From Bacteroides finegoldii DSM 17565 (GTDB taxonomy: Bacteria > Bacteroidota > Bacteroidia > Bacteroidales > Bacteroidaceae): DNA of 64,000 nucleotides. Below the pieces are notes generated by a model. It was not told where the DNA came from. It saw nothing but the letters and a program-made list of their open reading frames with translations, and ran no database searches. The translations under genes and the position numbers were made by a program. How positions within the stretch are numbered: the first letter of the stretch is position 1; each line of letters opens with the position of its first letter. The stretch is from NCBI RefSeq assembly GCF_000156195.1, contig NZ_GG688321.1:62724-126723 (forward strand), read 5' to 3'. Positions 28,924 through 38,248 of the stretch are shown in pieces.

Positions 28924-29802
28924 ATGATACAATCGATGACAGGTTACGGCAAAGCTACAGCCGAACTCCCTGATAAAAAAATAAATGTAGAAATTAAGTC
29001 GCTCAACAGCAAGGCTATGGATCTTTCCACTCGCATCGCTCCGGCTTATCGTGAAAAAGAGATCGAAATCCGTAACGAGATTTCCAAAGTGCTGGAACGC
29101 GGCAAGGTGGATTTCAGCCTGTGGATCGAGAAGAAAGAGGGGGCGGAAAGCGCTACTCCTATCAATCAGGCTCTTGTGGAGGGCTACTACAAACAGATTT
29201 TGGCCATCTCGGAAAATCTTAATATTCCTCTTCCTGCCGACTGGTTTCAGACATTGCTCCGCATGCCGGACGTGATGACAAAGACTGAAATTCAGGAACT
29301 TACGGAGGAAGAATGGAAAGCGGTGCACGCTGCTGTAGCGGAAGCGATCGGGCATCTGGTGGATTTCCGCAAACAGGAGGGGGCTGCACTGGAAAAGAAG
29401 TTCCGCGAGAAGATTGCCAACATCACAAGCCTGCTCGAAAAGATTACTCCTTACGAGAAAGAACGTGTGGAAAAGGTGAAAGAACGTATCACAGACGCTC
29501 TCGAAAAGACGCTGAGCGTGGACTACGACAAAAACCGTCTGGAGCAGGAGTTGATTTACTATATCGAAAAACTGGATGTCAACGAGGAGAAACAACGCCT
29601 CAGCAACCATCTGAAATATTTTATCAGTACGCTGGAAAGCGGCAACGGACAAGGCAAGAAATTGGGATTTATCGCTCAGGAAATGGGACGTGAAATCAAT
29701 ACGCTGGGCAGCAAGTCCAATCATGCCGAAATGCAGAAAATCGTGGTTCAGATGAAAGATGAACTGGAACAGATTAAAGAACAGGTACTGAACGTGATGT
29801 AG
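28924..29802 (+). CDS. yicC: YicC/YloC family endoribonuclease
   Basis: 292 residues from ATG 28924 (MIQSMTGYGKATAELPDKKI), the usual opening of the family. The long helical middle and the C-terminal DUF1732 region (LSNHLKYFISTLESGNGQGKKLGFIAQEMGREINTLGSKSN) are complete. YicC-type proteins are endoribonucleases involved in RNA decay. It is directly upstream of gmk, the common gene order. Cytoplasmic. Confidence 0.9.
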   Translation: MIQSMTGYGKATAELPDKKINVEIKSLNSKAMDLSTRIAPAYREKEIEIRNEISKVLERGKVDFSLWIEKKEGAESATPINQALVEGYYKQILAISENLNIPLPADWFQTLLRMPDVMTKTEIQELTEEEWKAVHAAVAEAIGHLVDFRKQEGAALEKKFREKIANITSLLEKITPYEKERVEKVKERITDALEKTLSVDYDKNRLEQELIYYIEKLDVNEEKQRLSNHLKYFISTLESGNGQGKKLGFIAQEMGREINTLGSKSNHAEMQKIVVQMKDELEQIKEQVLNVM

Positions 29803-29858
29803 ACGAACGTCTCTCATCCTTCATCCTTCATTCTTAATTCTTCATTCTTAATTTAACT

Positions 29859-30425
29859 ATGACTGGCAAATTAATTATATTCTCCGCTCCGTCGGGTTCG
29901 GGGAAATCTACAATCATCAATTATCTGCTGACGCAGAATTTGAATCTTGCGTTTTCTATCTCCGCCACCAGCCGTCCTCCACGCGGAACGGAACAGCATG
30001 GGGTGGAATATTTCTTCCTTACTCCGGAAGAGTTTCGTAGCCGCATCGAGAACAACGAATTTCTAGAATACGAGGAAGTGTATAAAGACCGTTACTATGG
30101 GACGCTGAAAGAGCAGGTGGAAAAGCAATTGGAAGCCGGACAGAATGTCGTGTTCGACGTTGATGTGGTAGGCGGATGCAATATCAAGAAATTTTACGGT
30201 GAGCGTGCGTTGTCAGTATTTATCCAGCCGCCTTCGGTGGAGGAATTGCGTTGCCGGTTGGAAGGACGAGGCACAGACACTCCCGAAGTGATAGAAAGCC
30301 GCATCGCCAAAGCGGAATATGAATTGAGCTTCGCTCCGCAATTTGACTGCATCATCATGAATGATAACCTAGAAACGGCCAAAGCCGAAACGCTGAAAGT
30401 GATTAAGGAGTTTCTGGAGAAATAA
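29859..30425 (+). CDS. gmk: Guanylate kinase
   Basis: 188 residues. The P-loop SAPSGSGKSTI is at the N terminus, followed by the GMP-binding SATSRPPRGTEQHGVEYFF and the YKDRYYGTLKEQV segment, and by VDVVGGCNIKKFY. It converts GMP to GDP with ATP. It lies in an operon with yicC and nadD. Confidence 0.96.
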   Translation: MTGKLIIFSAPSGSGKSTIINYLLTQNLNLAFSISATSRPPRGTEQHGVEYFFLTPEEFRSRIENNEFLEYEEVYKDRYYGTLKEQVEKQLEAGQNVVFDVDVVGGCNIKKFYGERALSVFIQPPSVEELRCRLEGRGTDTPEVIESRIAKAEYELSFAPQFDCIIMNDNLETAKAETLKVIKEFLEK

Positions 30426-30501
30426 ACTAAAGTTGGAAAAGGGAGTTACCAGTTACCAATCCAATGGAAAAAGTAGCTTATAACAAGGAAGGAAGCAACC
30501 A

Positions 30502-31104
30502 ATGAAAAAAAGCCATCGACTGAAAACCGGAATATTCAGTGGGTCTTTCAACCCGATTCATATCGGACACCTCGCATTGGCCAATTACCTTTGCGAGTAC
30601 GAAGGCTTGGATGAAATCTGGTTCATGGTCACTCCTCAAAACCCTCTGAAAACGCAAGATGAGCTATGGAGTGACGAACTGCGTCTCCGGCTTGTAGAAC
30701 TGTGTATCAGCGATTACCCCCATTTCCGTGCTTCGGATTTTGAATTTCATCTTCCCCGTCCTTCTTACAGTGTATATACGCTCGAAAAACTGCGCGAAGC
30801 CTATCCCGACCGTGAGTTTCACTTCATCATCGGTTCGGACAATTGGGCGCGTTTCGACCGTTGGTTTCAGTCGGAGCGCATCATTAAAGAGAACCACATC
30901 ATTATTTACCCCCGTCCCGGCTTTCCCGTAGCGGCGGAAGAATTGCCGGAAACTGTCCGCCTCGTCCATTCTCCAGTGTTTGAAATCAGCTCCACATTCA
31001 TTCGTGAGGCGCTGAAGGCGGGAAAGGATGTCCGGTATTTCCTGCATCCGAAGGTGTGGGAGCAAATAGAAAGTGTACTTACTCCTTCAACCGATGCAGA
31101 GTAA
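30502..31104 (+). CDS. nadD: Nicotinate-nucleotide adenylyltransferase
   Basis: 200 residues. The nucleotidyltransferase motif [17 protein letters not shown] contains the HIGH-type signature. FIIGSDNW and the C-terminal [20 protein letters not shown] (the ISSTxxR motif) complete the active site. It makes deamido-NAD from nicotinate mononucleotide. The last 26 bases overlap the convergent phosphoesterase gene. Confidence 0.95.
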   Translation: MKKSHRLKTGIFSGSFNPIHIGHLALANYLCEYEGLDEIWFMVTPQNPLKTQDELWSDELRLRLVELCISDYPHFRASDFEFHLPRPSYSVYTLEKLREAYPDREFHFIIGSDNWARFDRWFQSERIIKENHIIIYPRPGFPVAAEELPETVRLVHSPVFEISSTFIREALKAGKDVRYFLHPKVWEQIESVLTPSTDAE

Positions 31105-32137
31105 TCATTATAACCTCCGCCGGAGCACCGATACGAATTGGTAATTGGGAGGTTCCGATCCCGTTGGTTACAATCAAAGGAATTTTAGCCGAATTACAAG
31201 CCAGTCCGGTGAGGAAACGTGTGCCGTAATTCGAGTTCAACACCGGAGCAATCCCGAACACACATACTTGTCCGCCATGCGTATGCCCTGCCAAAGCGAG
31301 ATCTGTATTGACTACAGAAACATCTTCCACGTAGTCCGGAGTATGCACCAGCATGATAACGAAATCTCTGGGAGAAAGGGCTAACGTGGGGGACTTTCCG
31401 TTCTGCCCCAAGTCAAAAGGATTGCGCACACCGGCAATGATAATTTGCTGACCGTCCTTGCGGAGTGTGTCCACTTCGTGTTCCAACGGGTGCATTCCAT
31501 AATGCTTCATCGTGCGGATAATCTCGTCATGACAACGCTCGTAATCGTTATTCCCCATCACCCCGTAGGTCCCCATCGGTGTCTTCACCCGTGCAAGCGC
31601 CGAAAACAAAGGATCTACATACTCACAACCTTCCTGATAATCGCCGCCCATCAAGAGTACATCCGCTTTCTGGGCAATCAGCAGACGAACCAAATCATTC
31701 AGCCCTTTCTCTTTCAACAAACTCTTATAATGCAAATCGGAGATAAAAGCGATGCGAAAACCCTCGAAGGCTTCGGGAACGTCCCGGTGGGTAAAGTCAT
31801 ATTTCACGACACGATCCACCCCTGAATAGACGGAGGAAACGTCCACTTCGGAAGAAGTTATTTTCGTACCGCGAAGTACCCAGTCCTCCGATTTATATGC
31901 ATCAGCAGAAGATTTATTTTTCTTGGCTCTGCGTTTCCTGCCTTTCGAAACGTTCAGATCTTTGAGTTGCGAGTGATCCGGAGCAAACAGTCCGGCTATG
32001 ACGTTGGACGTATCCGCAACAATGGAGTCTGTGTTCAAAACAAGACGCGGCAAGGTTGCTACCATCCTCTTTTTCGACTTGCAGGAAACAAGTAAAAGCA
32101 GCGTCAGCAGTAGAAACGGATAAATAGATTTCTTCAT
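31079..32137 (-). CDS. Lipoprotein calcineurin-like metallophosphoesterase
   Basis: 352 residues. A lipoprotein signal peptide ([19 protein letters not shown]) and a basic linker ([11 protein letters not shown]) precede the phosphoesterase domain. All metal motifs are visible: [29 protein letters not shown] and LAGHTHGGQ. The YkuE-like fold suggests a lipid-A- or phospholipid-related phosphatase outside the cytoplasm; the substrate is not known. It faces nadD. Confidence 0.88.
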   Translation of the reverse strand: MKKSIYPFLLLTLLLLVSCKSKKRMVATLPRLVLNTDSIVADTSNVIAGLFAPDHSQLKDLNVSKGRKRRAKKNKSSADAYKSEDWVLRGTKITSSEVDVSSVYSGVDRVVKYDFTHRDVPEAFEGFRIAFISDLHYKSLLKEKGLNDLVRLLIAQKADVLLMGGDYQEGCEYVDPLFSALARVKTPMGTYGVMGNNDYERCHDEIIRTMKHYGMHPLEHEVDTLRKDGQQIIIAGVRNPFDLGQNGKSPTLALSPRDFVIMLVHTPDYVEDVSVVNTDLALAGHTHGGQVCVFGIAPVLNSNYGTRFLTGLACNSAKIPLIVTNGIGTSQLPIRIGAPAEVIMITLHRLKE

Positions 32138-32166
32138 CTTCTCTTAGTTTGAAGTTTTTAGGGGCG

Positions 32167-32174
32167 CAAAGATA
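32167..32174 (-). promoter_or_regulatory. -7 box of the phosphoesterase gene
   Basis: TATCTTTG on the minus strand matches TAnnTTTG, 30 bases before the ATG at 32137. Confidence 0.6.
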
Positions 32175-32186
32175 CGAAAAATCATG

Positions 32187-32194
32187 TATCTTTG
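32187..32194 (+). promoter_or_regulatory. -7 box of menA
   Basis: TATCTTTG on the plus strand, 32 bases before the menA ATG and 13 bases from the divergent box. Confidence 0.6.
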
Positions 32195-32225
32195 TCCGTC
32201 AAAACTCTTTATAAAATATTAAAGC

Positions 32226-33116
32226 ATGGAAGAAGTAAAGCGTAATTCACTGAAAGCATGGCTATTAGCCGCACGCCCTAAGACTCTCACAGGAGCTATC
32301 ACTCCGGTTTTAATCGGTACAGCCCTAGCGGCAATGGACGGACGTTTCCATTGGTTGCCTGCCCTTGTCTGCTGCCTGTTTGCCGGTCTGATGCAAATAG
32401 CCGCGAATTTCATCAACGATCTTTTCGACTTCCTCAAAGGAACCGACCGTGAAGACCGGTTGGGTCCCGAACGTGCTTGCGCACAAGGATGGATCTCACC
32501 GCAGGCAATGAAAACCGGAATTGCCGTTACCGTCACACTTGCCTGCCTGATTGGTTGCACGCTATTACTTTTTGCCGGATGGGAGTTGATCATCATAGGA
32601 GCGCTTTGTGTATTATTCGCCTTCCTTTACACTACCGGACCTTATCCCCTCTCCTACAACGGTTGGGGAGACGTGTTAGTCATCATTTTCTTCGGATTTG
32701 TTCCCGTAGGCGGAACTTACTACGTGCAGGCACTGACGTGGACACCGGATGTCACCATTGCCTCCTTCATTTGCGGACTACTAATCGACACGCTGTTAGT
32801 TGTCAATAATTATCGAGACCGCGAAGCGGATGCCCGTAGCGGAAAACGGACCGTCATCGTCCGTTTCGGTGAGAAGTTCGGACGCTATTTCTATCTGCTG
32901 CTAGGCATTTCGGCTTCCCTACTCTGCCTATATTTCTTACGCGAAGGACATATTTACGCTGCCCTTCTTCCACAACTTTACCTGGTTCCCCACGTCCTCA
33001 CCTGGAGACGAATGGTAAAAATACACAGCGGTAAAAAATTAAACAGCATATTAGGCGAGACCTCGCGTAATATGCTGTTTATGGGAATTCTTTTAGCTAT
33101 CGGGATGATTCTTTGA
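32226..33116 (+). CDS. menA: 1,4-Dihydroxy-2-naphthoate polyprenyltransferase
   Basis: 296 residues with eight or nine membrane helices. The UbiA-family Asp motifs are ANFINDLFDFLKGTDRED in the first cytosolic loop and NNYRDREADARSGKRT in the second. It joins the polyprenyl chain to dihydroxynaphthoate in menaquinone synthesis, in the inner membrane. Menaquinone is the respiratory quinone of Bacteroides fumarate reduction. Monocistronic; rfbB converges from the other side. Confidence 0.93.
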   Translation: MEEVKRNSLKAWLLAARPKTLTGAITPVLIGTALAAMDGRFHWLPALVCCLFAGLMQIAANFINDLFDFLKGTDREDRLGPERACAQGWISPQAMKTGIAVTVTLACLIGCTLLLFAGWELIIIGALCVLFAFLYTTGPYPLSYNGWGDVLVIIFFGFVPVGGTYYVQALTWTPDVTIASFICGLLIDTLLVVNNYRDREADARSGKRTVIVRFGEKFGRYFYLLLGISASLLCLYFLREGHIYAALLPQLYLVPHVLTWRRMVKIHSGKKLNSILGETSRNMLFMGILLAIGMIL

Positions 33117-33153
33117 AAACGAGATCATTCCCCATTTAATCACTTTTTTTAAT

Positions 33154-34290
33154 CTACTTTCCGTACATCTTTTCGTAATATCCCTGATAATCTCCGCTGG
33201 TCACTTCTTCCACCCAAGCTTGGTTGTTCAGATACCACTCGATGGTTTTCACGATGCCGACTTCAAATTTCGTTTCGGGATACCAGCCCAGTGCATTTGT
33301 TATCTTTGTTGGGTCAATGGCGTAACGTTGGTCGTGTCCCAGACGGTCTTTGACGAAGGTTATCAGTTCTTCGTTGATCCAATCGATGGAAATCTCCCCG
33401 TTCTCATCTTTCACCCGTTTCTTGAGCACCTGGCGATATTCCGGATGTTCCGTCATCAACCGATGAATAGTAGAGATTGTCAGCTTCACGATTTCGAGGT
33501 TTGTCTTCTCGTTATGCCCACCCACGTTGTACACCTCGCCTTCTTGTCCTTCACGCACAACAAGGTCGATAGCTTTACAGTGGTCTTCCACATAAAGCCA
33601 GTCGCGCACATTACTTCCATCGCCATAGACAGGCAGATGTTTTCCTTCAAGTATATTCTTGATAATCAACGGAATCAGTTTTTCCGGGAAATGATACGGA
33701 CCGTAATTGTTGGAGCAACGGGTAATCGTTACCGGCATTTTATAAGTGTCGTGATAAGCCATCACAAACAGATCCGCACTTGTCTTGGATGCGCTGTACG
33801 GGCTATGAGGACAGAGCGGAGTTGTCTCCGTAAAATACCCTTCGGCTCCCAGCGAGCCATACACCTCGTCGGTAGACACTTGATGATAACGCACTCCTTT
33901 TCTCCAAGTGGGGTATCCTTGTTCATCCTTGCCCATCACCCATGCGCGACGTGCGCAATCCAGCAAGTTCTGTGTTCCTAAAATATTGGTTATCAGGAAC
34001 AGTTGCGGATTCTCAATACTACGGTCAACATGACTTTCGGCAGCGAAATTCACTACATAATCAAAGCGATATTCAGCAAATAGGCTGTCTACCACATCGC
34101 GGCTCCCGATATCACCTTTGATAAAGACGCAACGTTCATTGTCAATGTCTTTCGCAATTGTCCCTAAGTTACCTGCATACGTCAATGCATCCAATATCAC
34201 GACTTTTATATCGCTATGCTTCGCTAAGATGTATTTGATGTAATTTGCACCGATAAAACCTGCGGCACCGGTCACTAGATAAGTTTTCAT
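33154..34290 (-). CDS. rfbB: dTDP-glucose 4,6-dehydratase
   Basis: 378 residues. The Rossmann motif GAAGFIGANYIKYIL starts the protein. The catalytic YSASK (YSASKTSADLF) and the substrate-binding segments VSTDEVYGSLG and RCSNNYGPYHFPEKL are present. It forms dTDP-4-keto-6-deoxyglucose, the second step of dTDP-rhamnose synthesis for surface polysaccharides. The rfbA gene lies just upstream in the same direction; rfbC and rfbD are not in the window. Confidence 0.93.
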   Translation of the reverse strand: MKTYLVTGAAGFIGANYIKYILAKHSDIKVVILDALTYAGNLGTIAKDIDNERCVFIKGDIGSRDVVDSLFAEYRFDYVVNFAAESHVDRSIENPQLFLITNILGTQNLLDCARRAWVMGKDEQGYPTWRKGVRYHQVSTDEVYGSLGAEGYFTETTPLCPHSPYSASKTSADLFVMAYHDTYKMPVTITRCSNNYGPYHFPEKLIPLIIKNILEGKHLPVYGDGSNVRDWLYVEDHCKAIDLVVREGQEGEVYNVGGHNEKTNLEIVKLTISTIHRLMTEHPEYRQVLKKRVKDENGEISIDWINEELITFVKDRLGHDQRYAIDPTKITNALGWYPETKFEVGIVKTIEWYLNNQAWVEEVTSGDYQGYYEKMYGK

Positions 34291-34311
34291 ATTTTACTTT
34301 TTATGTTGATT

Positions 34312-35181
34312 TTAGGATTGTTTCGCCAGTTCTATCAAATATTTGCCGTACTCGGTCTTTTCGAGGCGTTGTCCCAGCAGCAGCAGTTGTTCGGTCAGAA
34401 TCCACCCCTGACGCCAGGCTATCTCTTCAATACAACTGACATAGAAACCTTGTCGGTTTTGGATGGTGGCAACAAAGTTGGAAGCCTCCAGCAGACTGTC
34501 ACAGTTTCCCGTATCCAACCACGCGAATCCGCGTCCGAAAAGTTCCACTTTCAAAGTGCCTTCTTCCAGATACAGGCGGTTGAGGTCTGTTATTTCGTAT
34601 TCTCCACGTGCTGAGGGCCGAAGAGCCGCCGCTTTTTCCGTCACGGTGGCATCATAGAAATACAATCCGGGAACGGCGTAATTGCTTTTCGGCACTGCCG
34701 GTTTCTCTTCCAGCGAAATAACCTTTCCCTGTTCGTCAAATTCCACCACGCCGTACGCGCGAGGGTCTTTCACATAATAGCCGAATATACAAGCTCCCTT
34801 CTCTATATTGGCAGCCCGGCGAAGCATGGCGGAGAAACCTTGCCCGTAAAACATATTATCTCCAAGAATCAGGCAGCCCGGTTCTCCATTCAGGAAATCG
34901 GCTCCCAACACGAAAGCCTGCGCCAACCCGTTAGGCTGCTCCTGCACTTTGTAAGAGAAAGACATACCCAATTCCTCACCCGTTCCCAGCAAATCGCGGA
35001 ACATCGGCAAGTCACGCGGAGTTGAGATGATCAAAATCTCACGAATTCCCGCCAGCATCAGTGTAGACAGGGGATAGTAAATCATCGGCTTGTCGTAGAC
35101 AGGCATTATCTGTTTGGAGATCGCTTTAGAAAGCGGATAGAGGCGAGTGGCACTGCCACCGGCAAGAATAATTCCCTTCAT
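34312..35181 (-). CDS. rfbA: Glucose-1-phosphate thymidylyltransferase
   Basis: 289 residues from ATG 35181 ([20 protein letters not shown]); an in-frame ATG four codons earlier (35193) is also possible. The nucleotidyltransferase signature [20 protein letters not shown] is followed by [21 protein letters not shown] and the product-site [16 protein letters not shown]. It makes dTDP-glucose from glucose-1-phosphate and dTTP, feeding RfbB encoded 21 bases downstream. Confidence 0.93.
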   Translation of the reverse strand: MKGIILAGGSATRLYPLSKAISKQIMPVYDKPMIYYPLSTLMLAGIREILIISTPRDLPMFRDLLGTGEELGMSFSYKVQEQPNGLAQAFVLGADFLNGEPGCLILGDNMFYGQGFSAMLRRAANIEKGACIFGYYVKDPRAYGVVEFDEQGKVISLEEKPAVPKSNYAVPGLYFYDATVTEKAAALRPSARGEYEITDLNRLYLEEGTLKVELFGRGFAWLDTGNCDSLLEASNFVATIQNRQGFYVSCIEEIAWRQGWILTEQLLLLGQRLEKTEYGKYLIELAKQS

Positions 35182-35255
35182 GTTCGTCTTCATTATTCAT
35201 AAACTGGGTGCAAAGGTCGGAAAGAAATCCGAGATGACAAAAATAATATGAAAAA

Positions 35256-35750
35256 TTATTTATCTGCCAACTCGATAACTTCCAAGTCCTTAAACGTTCC
35301 CCGCTCGATGACAAAGCGCACCAATGTACGCACTTTATGAAATCCTGACATCCCCGCAGCTCCGGGATTGATGTGCAACATATCCAACGTCTTGTCGTAC
35401 TTCACCTTTAATATATGAGAATGCCCGCTAATGAACAACTTAGGCGGGCGTGTCATCAGACTTCCAATTATCGAAGGATCATACTTTCCCGGATAGCCGC
35501 CTATGTGTTTTATCAGCACTTCGGTGTCATCCACCGTAAAACGGTTCACCTGCGGATACAGCTTCCTGATAGCCTGCCCGTCAATATTTCCGTAGACTGC
35601 CCGGAAAGGACGGAACGCCGCCAACCTCTCCGCCACTTCCACCGAACCGATATCACCGGCATGCCAAATCTCATCGCACGGCTCAAAATACTCCAGGTAT
35701 TTCTCATCCCAATAAGCATGGGTATCGGATAATAATCCAATTCTTATCAT
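35256..35750 (-). CDS. YfcE/MJ0936-type metallophosphodiesterase
   Basis: 164 residues. The di-metal motifs are GLLSDTHAYWDEKY, IWHAGDIGS, VYGNIDGQ and ISGHSHILKV. Members hydrolyse model phosphodiesters; natural substrate unknown. No signal peptide, so probably cytoplasmic. It is 63 bases upstream of the rfbA start on the same strand and may be part of that unit. Confidence 0.88.
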   Translation of the reverse strand: MIRIGLLSDTHAYWDEKYLEYFEPCDEIWHAGDIGSVEVAERLAAFRPFRAVYGNIDGQAIRKLYPQVNRFTVDDTEVLIKHIGGYPGKYDPSIIGSLMTRPPKLFISGHSHILKVKYDKTLDMLHINPGAAGMSGFHKVRTLVRFVIERGTFKDLEVIELADK

Positions 35751-35771
35751 AAATTTCTTTGTTTAATCCTA

Positions 35772-35779
35772 CAAAGATA
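35772..35779 (-). promoter_or_regulatory. -7 box of the phosphodiesterase gene
   Basis: TATCTTTG on the minus strand matches TAnnTTTG, 21 bases before the ATG at 35750. Confidence 0.6.
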
Positions 35780-35780
35780 C

Positions 35781-35788
35781 TATATTTG
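35781..35788 (+). promoter_or_regulatory. -7 box of ppk1
   Basis: TATATTTG, 17 bases before the ppk1 ATG and directly next to the divergent box at 35772-35779. Confidence 0.6.
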
Positions 35789-35805
35789 GAAAAATCTTAA
35801 AGCAT

Positions 35806-37923
35806 ATGGAAAACAAATATAAATATTTCAAGCGAGATATCAGTTGGCTATCGTTCAACTACCGCGTGTTGCTGGAGGCTTTGGACGAGCGTCTCCCCCT
35901 TTACGAACGCATCAACTTTATTTCCATCTACTCTTCCAACCTCGAAGAATTTTATAAAATCCGTGTAGCAGACCACAAAGCTGTTGCTTCCGGCGCAACG
36001 GAAAGTGATGAAGAAAGCGTACAATCCGCCCGCGAACTTGTAGAGGAAATCAACAGGGAAGTCAACCGGCAACTAGATGACCGTGTGCGCATCTACGAAC
36101 AAAAAATATTGCCTGCCCTACAAAAGAACCACATCATCTTTTATCAGGACAGCCATGTAGAGCCGTTCCATCAGCAGTTTATCAAAGACTTCTTCAAAGA
36201 AGAAATCTTCCCCTACCTGCAACCCGTACCCGTTTCCAAAGACAAAATCGTCTCTTTCTTACGAGATAACCGACTCTATCTCGCTATCCGACTCTATCCG
36301 AAAGAAGAAAGAAAAGAATCCCCCATCCTCGAGTCCTCCCGTCCTCCTCTTTACTTCGTGATGAAGCAGCCCTACGCAAAAGTCCCCCGTTTCATCGAGT
36401 TGCCGTGTCATGAAAAAAATCATTACCTGATGTTTGTCGAAGACATCATCAAGGCGAACCTCGATCTAATTTTTCCCGGTTATGATGTCGAGTCGTGTTA
36501 CAGTATAAAAATCTCCCGTGACGCCGACATATTAATTGACGACACCGCCAGCAGTGCCGACCTTGTGGCCCAGCTCAAGAAGAAAGTAAAGAAGCGTAAA
36601 ATAGGAGACGTCTGCCGCTTCGTCTACGACCGTGCCATGCCGCACGACTTTCTGGATTTTCTCGTAGACGCGTTTCACATTCACCGCGACGAACTCGTTC
36701 CCGGCGACAAACACCTGAACCTGGAAGACCTGCGCCATCTCCCCAACCCCAGCAAGTCACTCCACAGCCCCGAAAAGCCGAAGCCGATGAAACTCACCAT
36801 CCTCGACGAAAAAGAATCCATCTTCAACTACGTCGCCCGGAAAGACCTGCTGCTCTATTACCCCTATCACTCCTTCGAGCACTTCATCCACTTCCTTTAC
36901 GAAGCCGTGCACAATCCGGAAACCCGTGAAATCATGGTGACGCAATACCGTGTGGCGGAGAACTCCGCCGTCATCAACACCCTGATAGCCGCTGCCCAGA
37001 ACGGCAAGAAAGTCACAGTATTTGTAGAGTTGAAAGCTCGTTTCGACGAAGAGAACAACCTGGCCACGGCCGAAATGATGCAAGCCGCCGGTATAAAAAT
37101 CATATACAGCATTCCCGGTCTGAAGGTGCACGCCAAGGTAGCCCTTATCCGCCGTCGTGGACTGAACGGTGAGAAAATCCCCAGCTACGCCTACATCAGC
37201 ACCGGCAACTTCAACGAGAAAACCGCCACACTTTATGCCGACTGCGGACTATTCACCTGTCGCAAAGAAATAGTAAACGACCTTTACAACCTCTTCCGCA
37301 CCCTTCAAGGCAAAGAAGATCCGAAGTTCACCACCCTCCTTGTCGCCCGTTTCAACCTCATCCCAGAGTTGAACCGCCTCATCGACCGTGAGATTACCCT
37401 AGCCGATCAAGGCAAACCCGCCCGCATCATCCTAAAAATGAACGCCCTTCAAGACCCCGCCATGATAGACCGCCTCTACGAAGCCTCCGAACACGGTGTG
37501 CAGACAGACCTTATCATTCGCGGAATCTGCTGCCTCATCCCCGACCAGCCGTACAGCCGCAACATCCGCATCACCCGCATCGTAGACAGCTTCCTGGAAC
37601 ACGCCCGCATCTGGTACTTCGGCAACGGCGGCAATCCCAAAGTCTTCATGGGCTCACCCGACTGGATGCGCCGCAACCTCTACCGCCGCATCGAGGCCAT
37701 CACCCCCGTCCTCGACCCCGACCTGCGCAACAGCCTGATCGAAATGCTTACCATCCAACTCGCCGACAACCAAAAAGCCTGCCGAGTAGACGCAAAGCTA
37801 CAAAACATATTCAAAAAAAGAACGCCCGGAACCCCCGCCATCCGAGCGCAATACACACTATATAACCGGCTTTGTTCAAATAACACCCAGCAACCCAAAG
37901 ACCAACCAGCCATGCCCCAATAA
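35806..37923 (+). CDS. ppk1: Polyphosphate kinase 1
   Basis: 705 residues. N-terminal PPK_N domain (YFKRDISWLSFNYRVLLEAL), the middle domain, and two phospholipase-D-like C-terminal domains. His442 in LKVHAKVALI is the likely phosphorylated residue; ARFDEENN and SMGSPDWMRRNL-like motifs (here FMGSPDWMRRNLYRR) flank the ATP site. It makes polyphosphate from ATP. The last residues (QQPKDQPAMPQ) are encoded by one copy of an imperfect tandem duplication whose second copy lies after the stop. The next gene is a phosphate transporter, a sensible functional pair. Confidence 0.95.
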   Translation: MENKYKYFKRDISWLSFNYRVLLEALDERLPLYERINFISIYSSNLEEFYKIRVADHKAVASGATESDEESVQSARELVEEINREVNRQLDDRVRIYEQKILPALQKNHIIFYQDSHVEPFHQQFIKDFFKEEIFPYLQPVPVSKDKIVSFLRDNRLYLAIRLYPKEERKESPILESSRPPLYFVMKQPYAKVPRFIELPCHEKNHYLMFVEDIIKANLDLIFPGYDVESCYSIKISRDADILIDDTASSADLVAQLKKKVKKRKIGDVCRFVYDRAMPHDFLDFLVDAFHIHRDELVPGDKHLNLEDLRHLPNPSKSLHSPEKPKPMKLTILDEKESIFNYVARKDLLLYYPYHSFEHFIHFLYEAVHNPETREIMVTQYRVAENSAVINTLIAAAQNGKKVTVFVELKARFDEENNLATAEMMQAAGIKIIYSIPGLKVHAKVALIRRRGLNGEKIPSYAYISTGNFNEKTATLYADCGLFTCRKEIVNDLYNLFRTLQGKEDPKFTTLLVARFNLIPELNRLIDREITLADQGKPARIILKMNALQDPAMIDRLYEASEHGVQTDLIIRGICCLIPDQPYSRNIRITRIVDSFLEHARIWYFGNGGNPKVFMGSPDWMRRNLYRRIEAITPVLDPDLRNSLIEMLTIQLADNQKACRVDAKLQNIFKKRTPGTPAIRAQYTLYNRLCSNNTQQPKDQPAMPQ

Positions 37924-37970
37924 CCGCCACCCCCAAAGACCAACCAGTCATCTCCCCCAATAACCGCTCC
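37886..37970 (+). repeat. Imperfect tandem duplication spanning the ppk1 stop
   Basis: CCCAAAGACCAACCAGCCAT with its following CCCCAATAACCGC lies at the end of ppk1. A near copy (CCCAAAGACCAACCAGTCAT with TCCCCCAATAACCGC) follows directly. The first copy encodes the ppk1 tail and stop codon. Confidence 0.65.
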
Positions 37971-37989
37971 CATCCGCATGGTTTCCCCC

Positions 37990-38164
37990 GGCCTACTTTT
38001 TTCTCCGTCAAGCGAGCTCCCGTAACGGAGCGTAAAGAAGGGCAGACTGTTTGAGCGAAGCGAGTTTCTGCCCTTCAGCGGAGTGCAGGAAGCGAGTAGG
38101 AGAAAAAAGTAAGCCTTGAATTTTTCTTTGCTTCTTTCTTTTGTTGCAAGACAAAAGAAAGAAG
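37990..38164. repeat. Large palindromic intergenic element between ppk1 and pit
   Basis: A 17-bp outer arm at 37990-38006 (GGCCTACTTTTTTCTCC) pairs with 38099-38115 with one mismatch. Inside are further stems (AAGGGCAGA/TCTGCCCTT around GAGCGAAGCGAG). A separate perfect 14-bp hairpin follows (CTTCTTTCTTTTGT 38131-38144 / ACAAAAGAAAGAAG 38151-38164). I recall similar sequence scattered between Bacteroides genes, so it is probably a dispersed REP/BIME-like element. It may end the ppk1 transcript. Confidence 0.75.
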
Positions 38165-38166
38165 AT

Positions 38167-38195
38167 TGTAACACAAATGTAACATCTATGACATT
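38167..38195 (+). promoter_or_regulatory. PHO-box-like direct repeats upstream of pit
   Basis: TGTAACA (38167-38173), TGTAACA (38178-38184) and TGACATT (38189-38195) lie exactly 11 bp apart. Seven-base units with four-base spacers are the layout of PhoB/PhoP boxes. They lie 54-82 bases before the phosphate-transporter ATG, and the TCCTTTG near 38217 could act as a weak -7. Confidence 0.5.
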
Positions 38196-38248
38196 TCCCT
38201 GCAACGTCAAATTCCGTCCTTTGCCGCCGAAATTACATACATACATTT

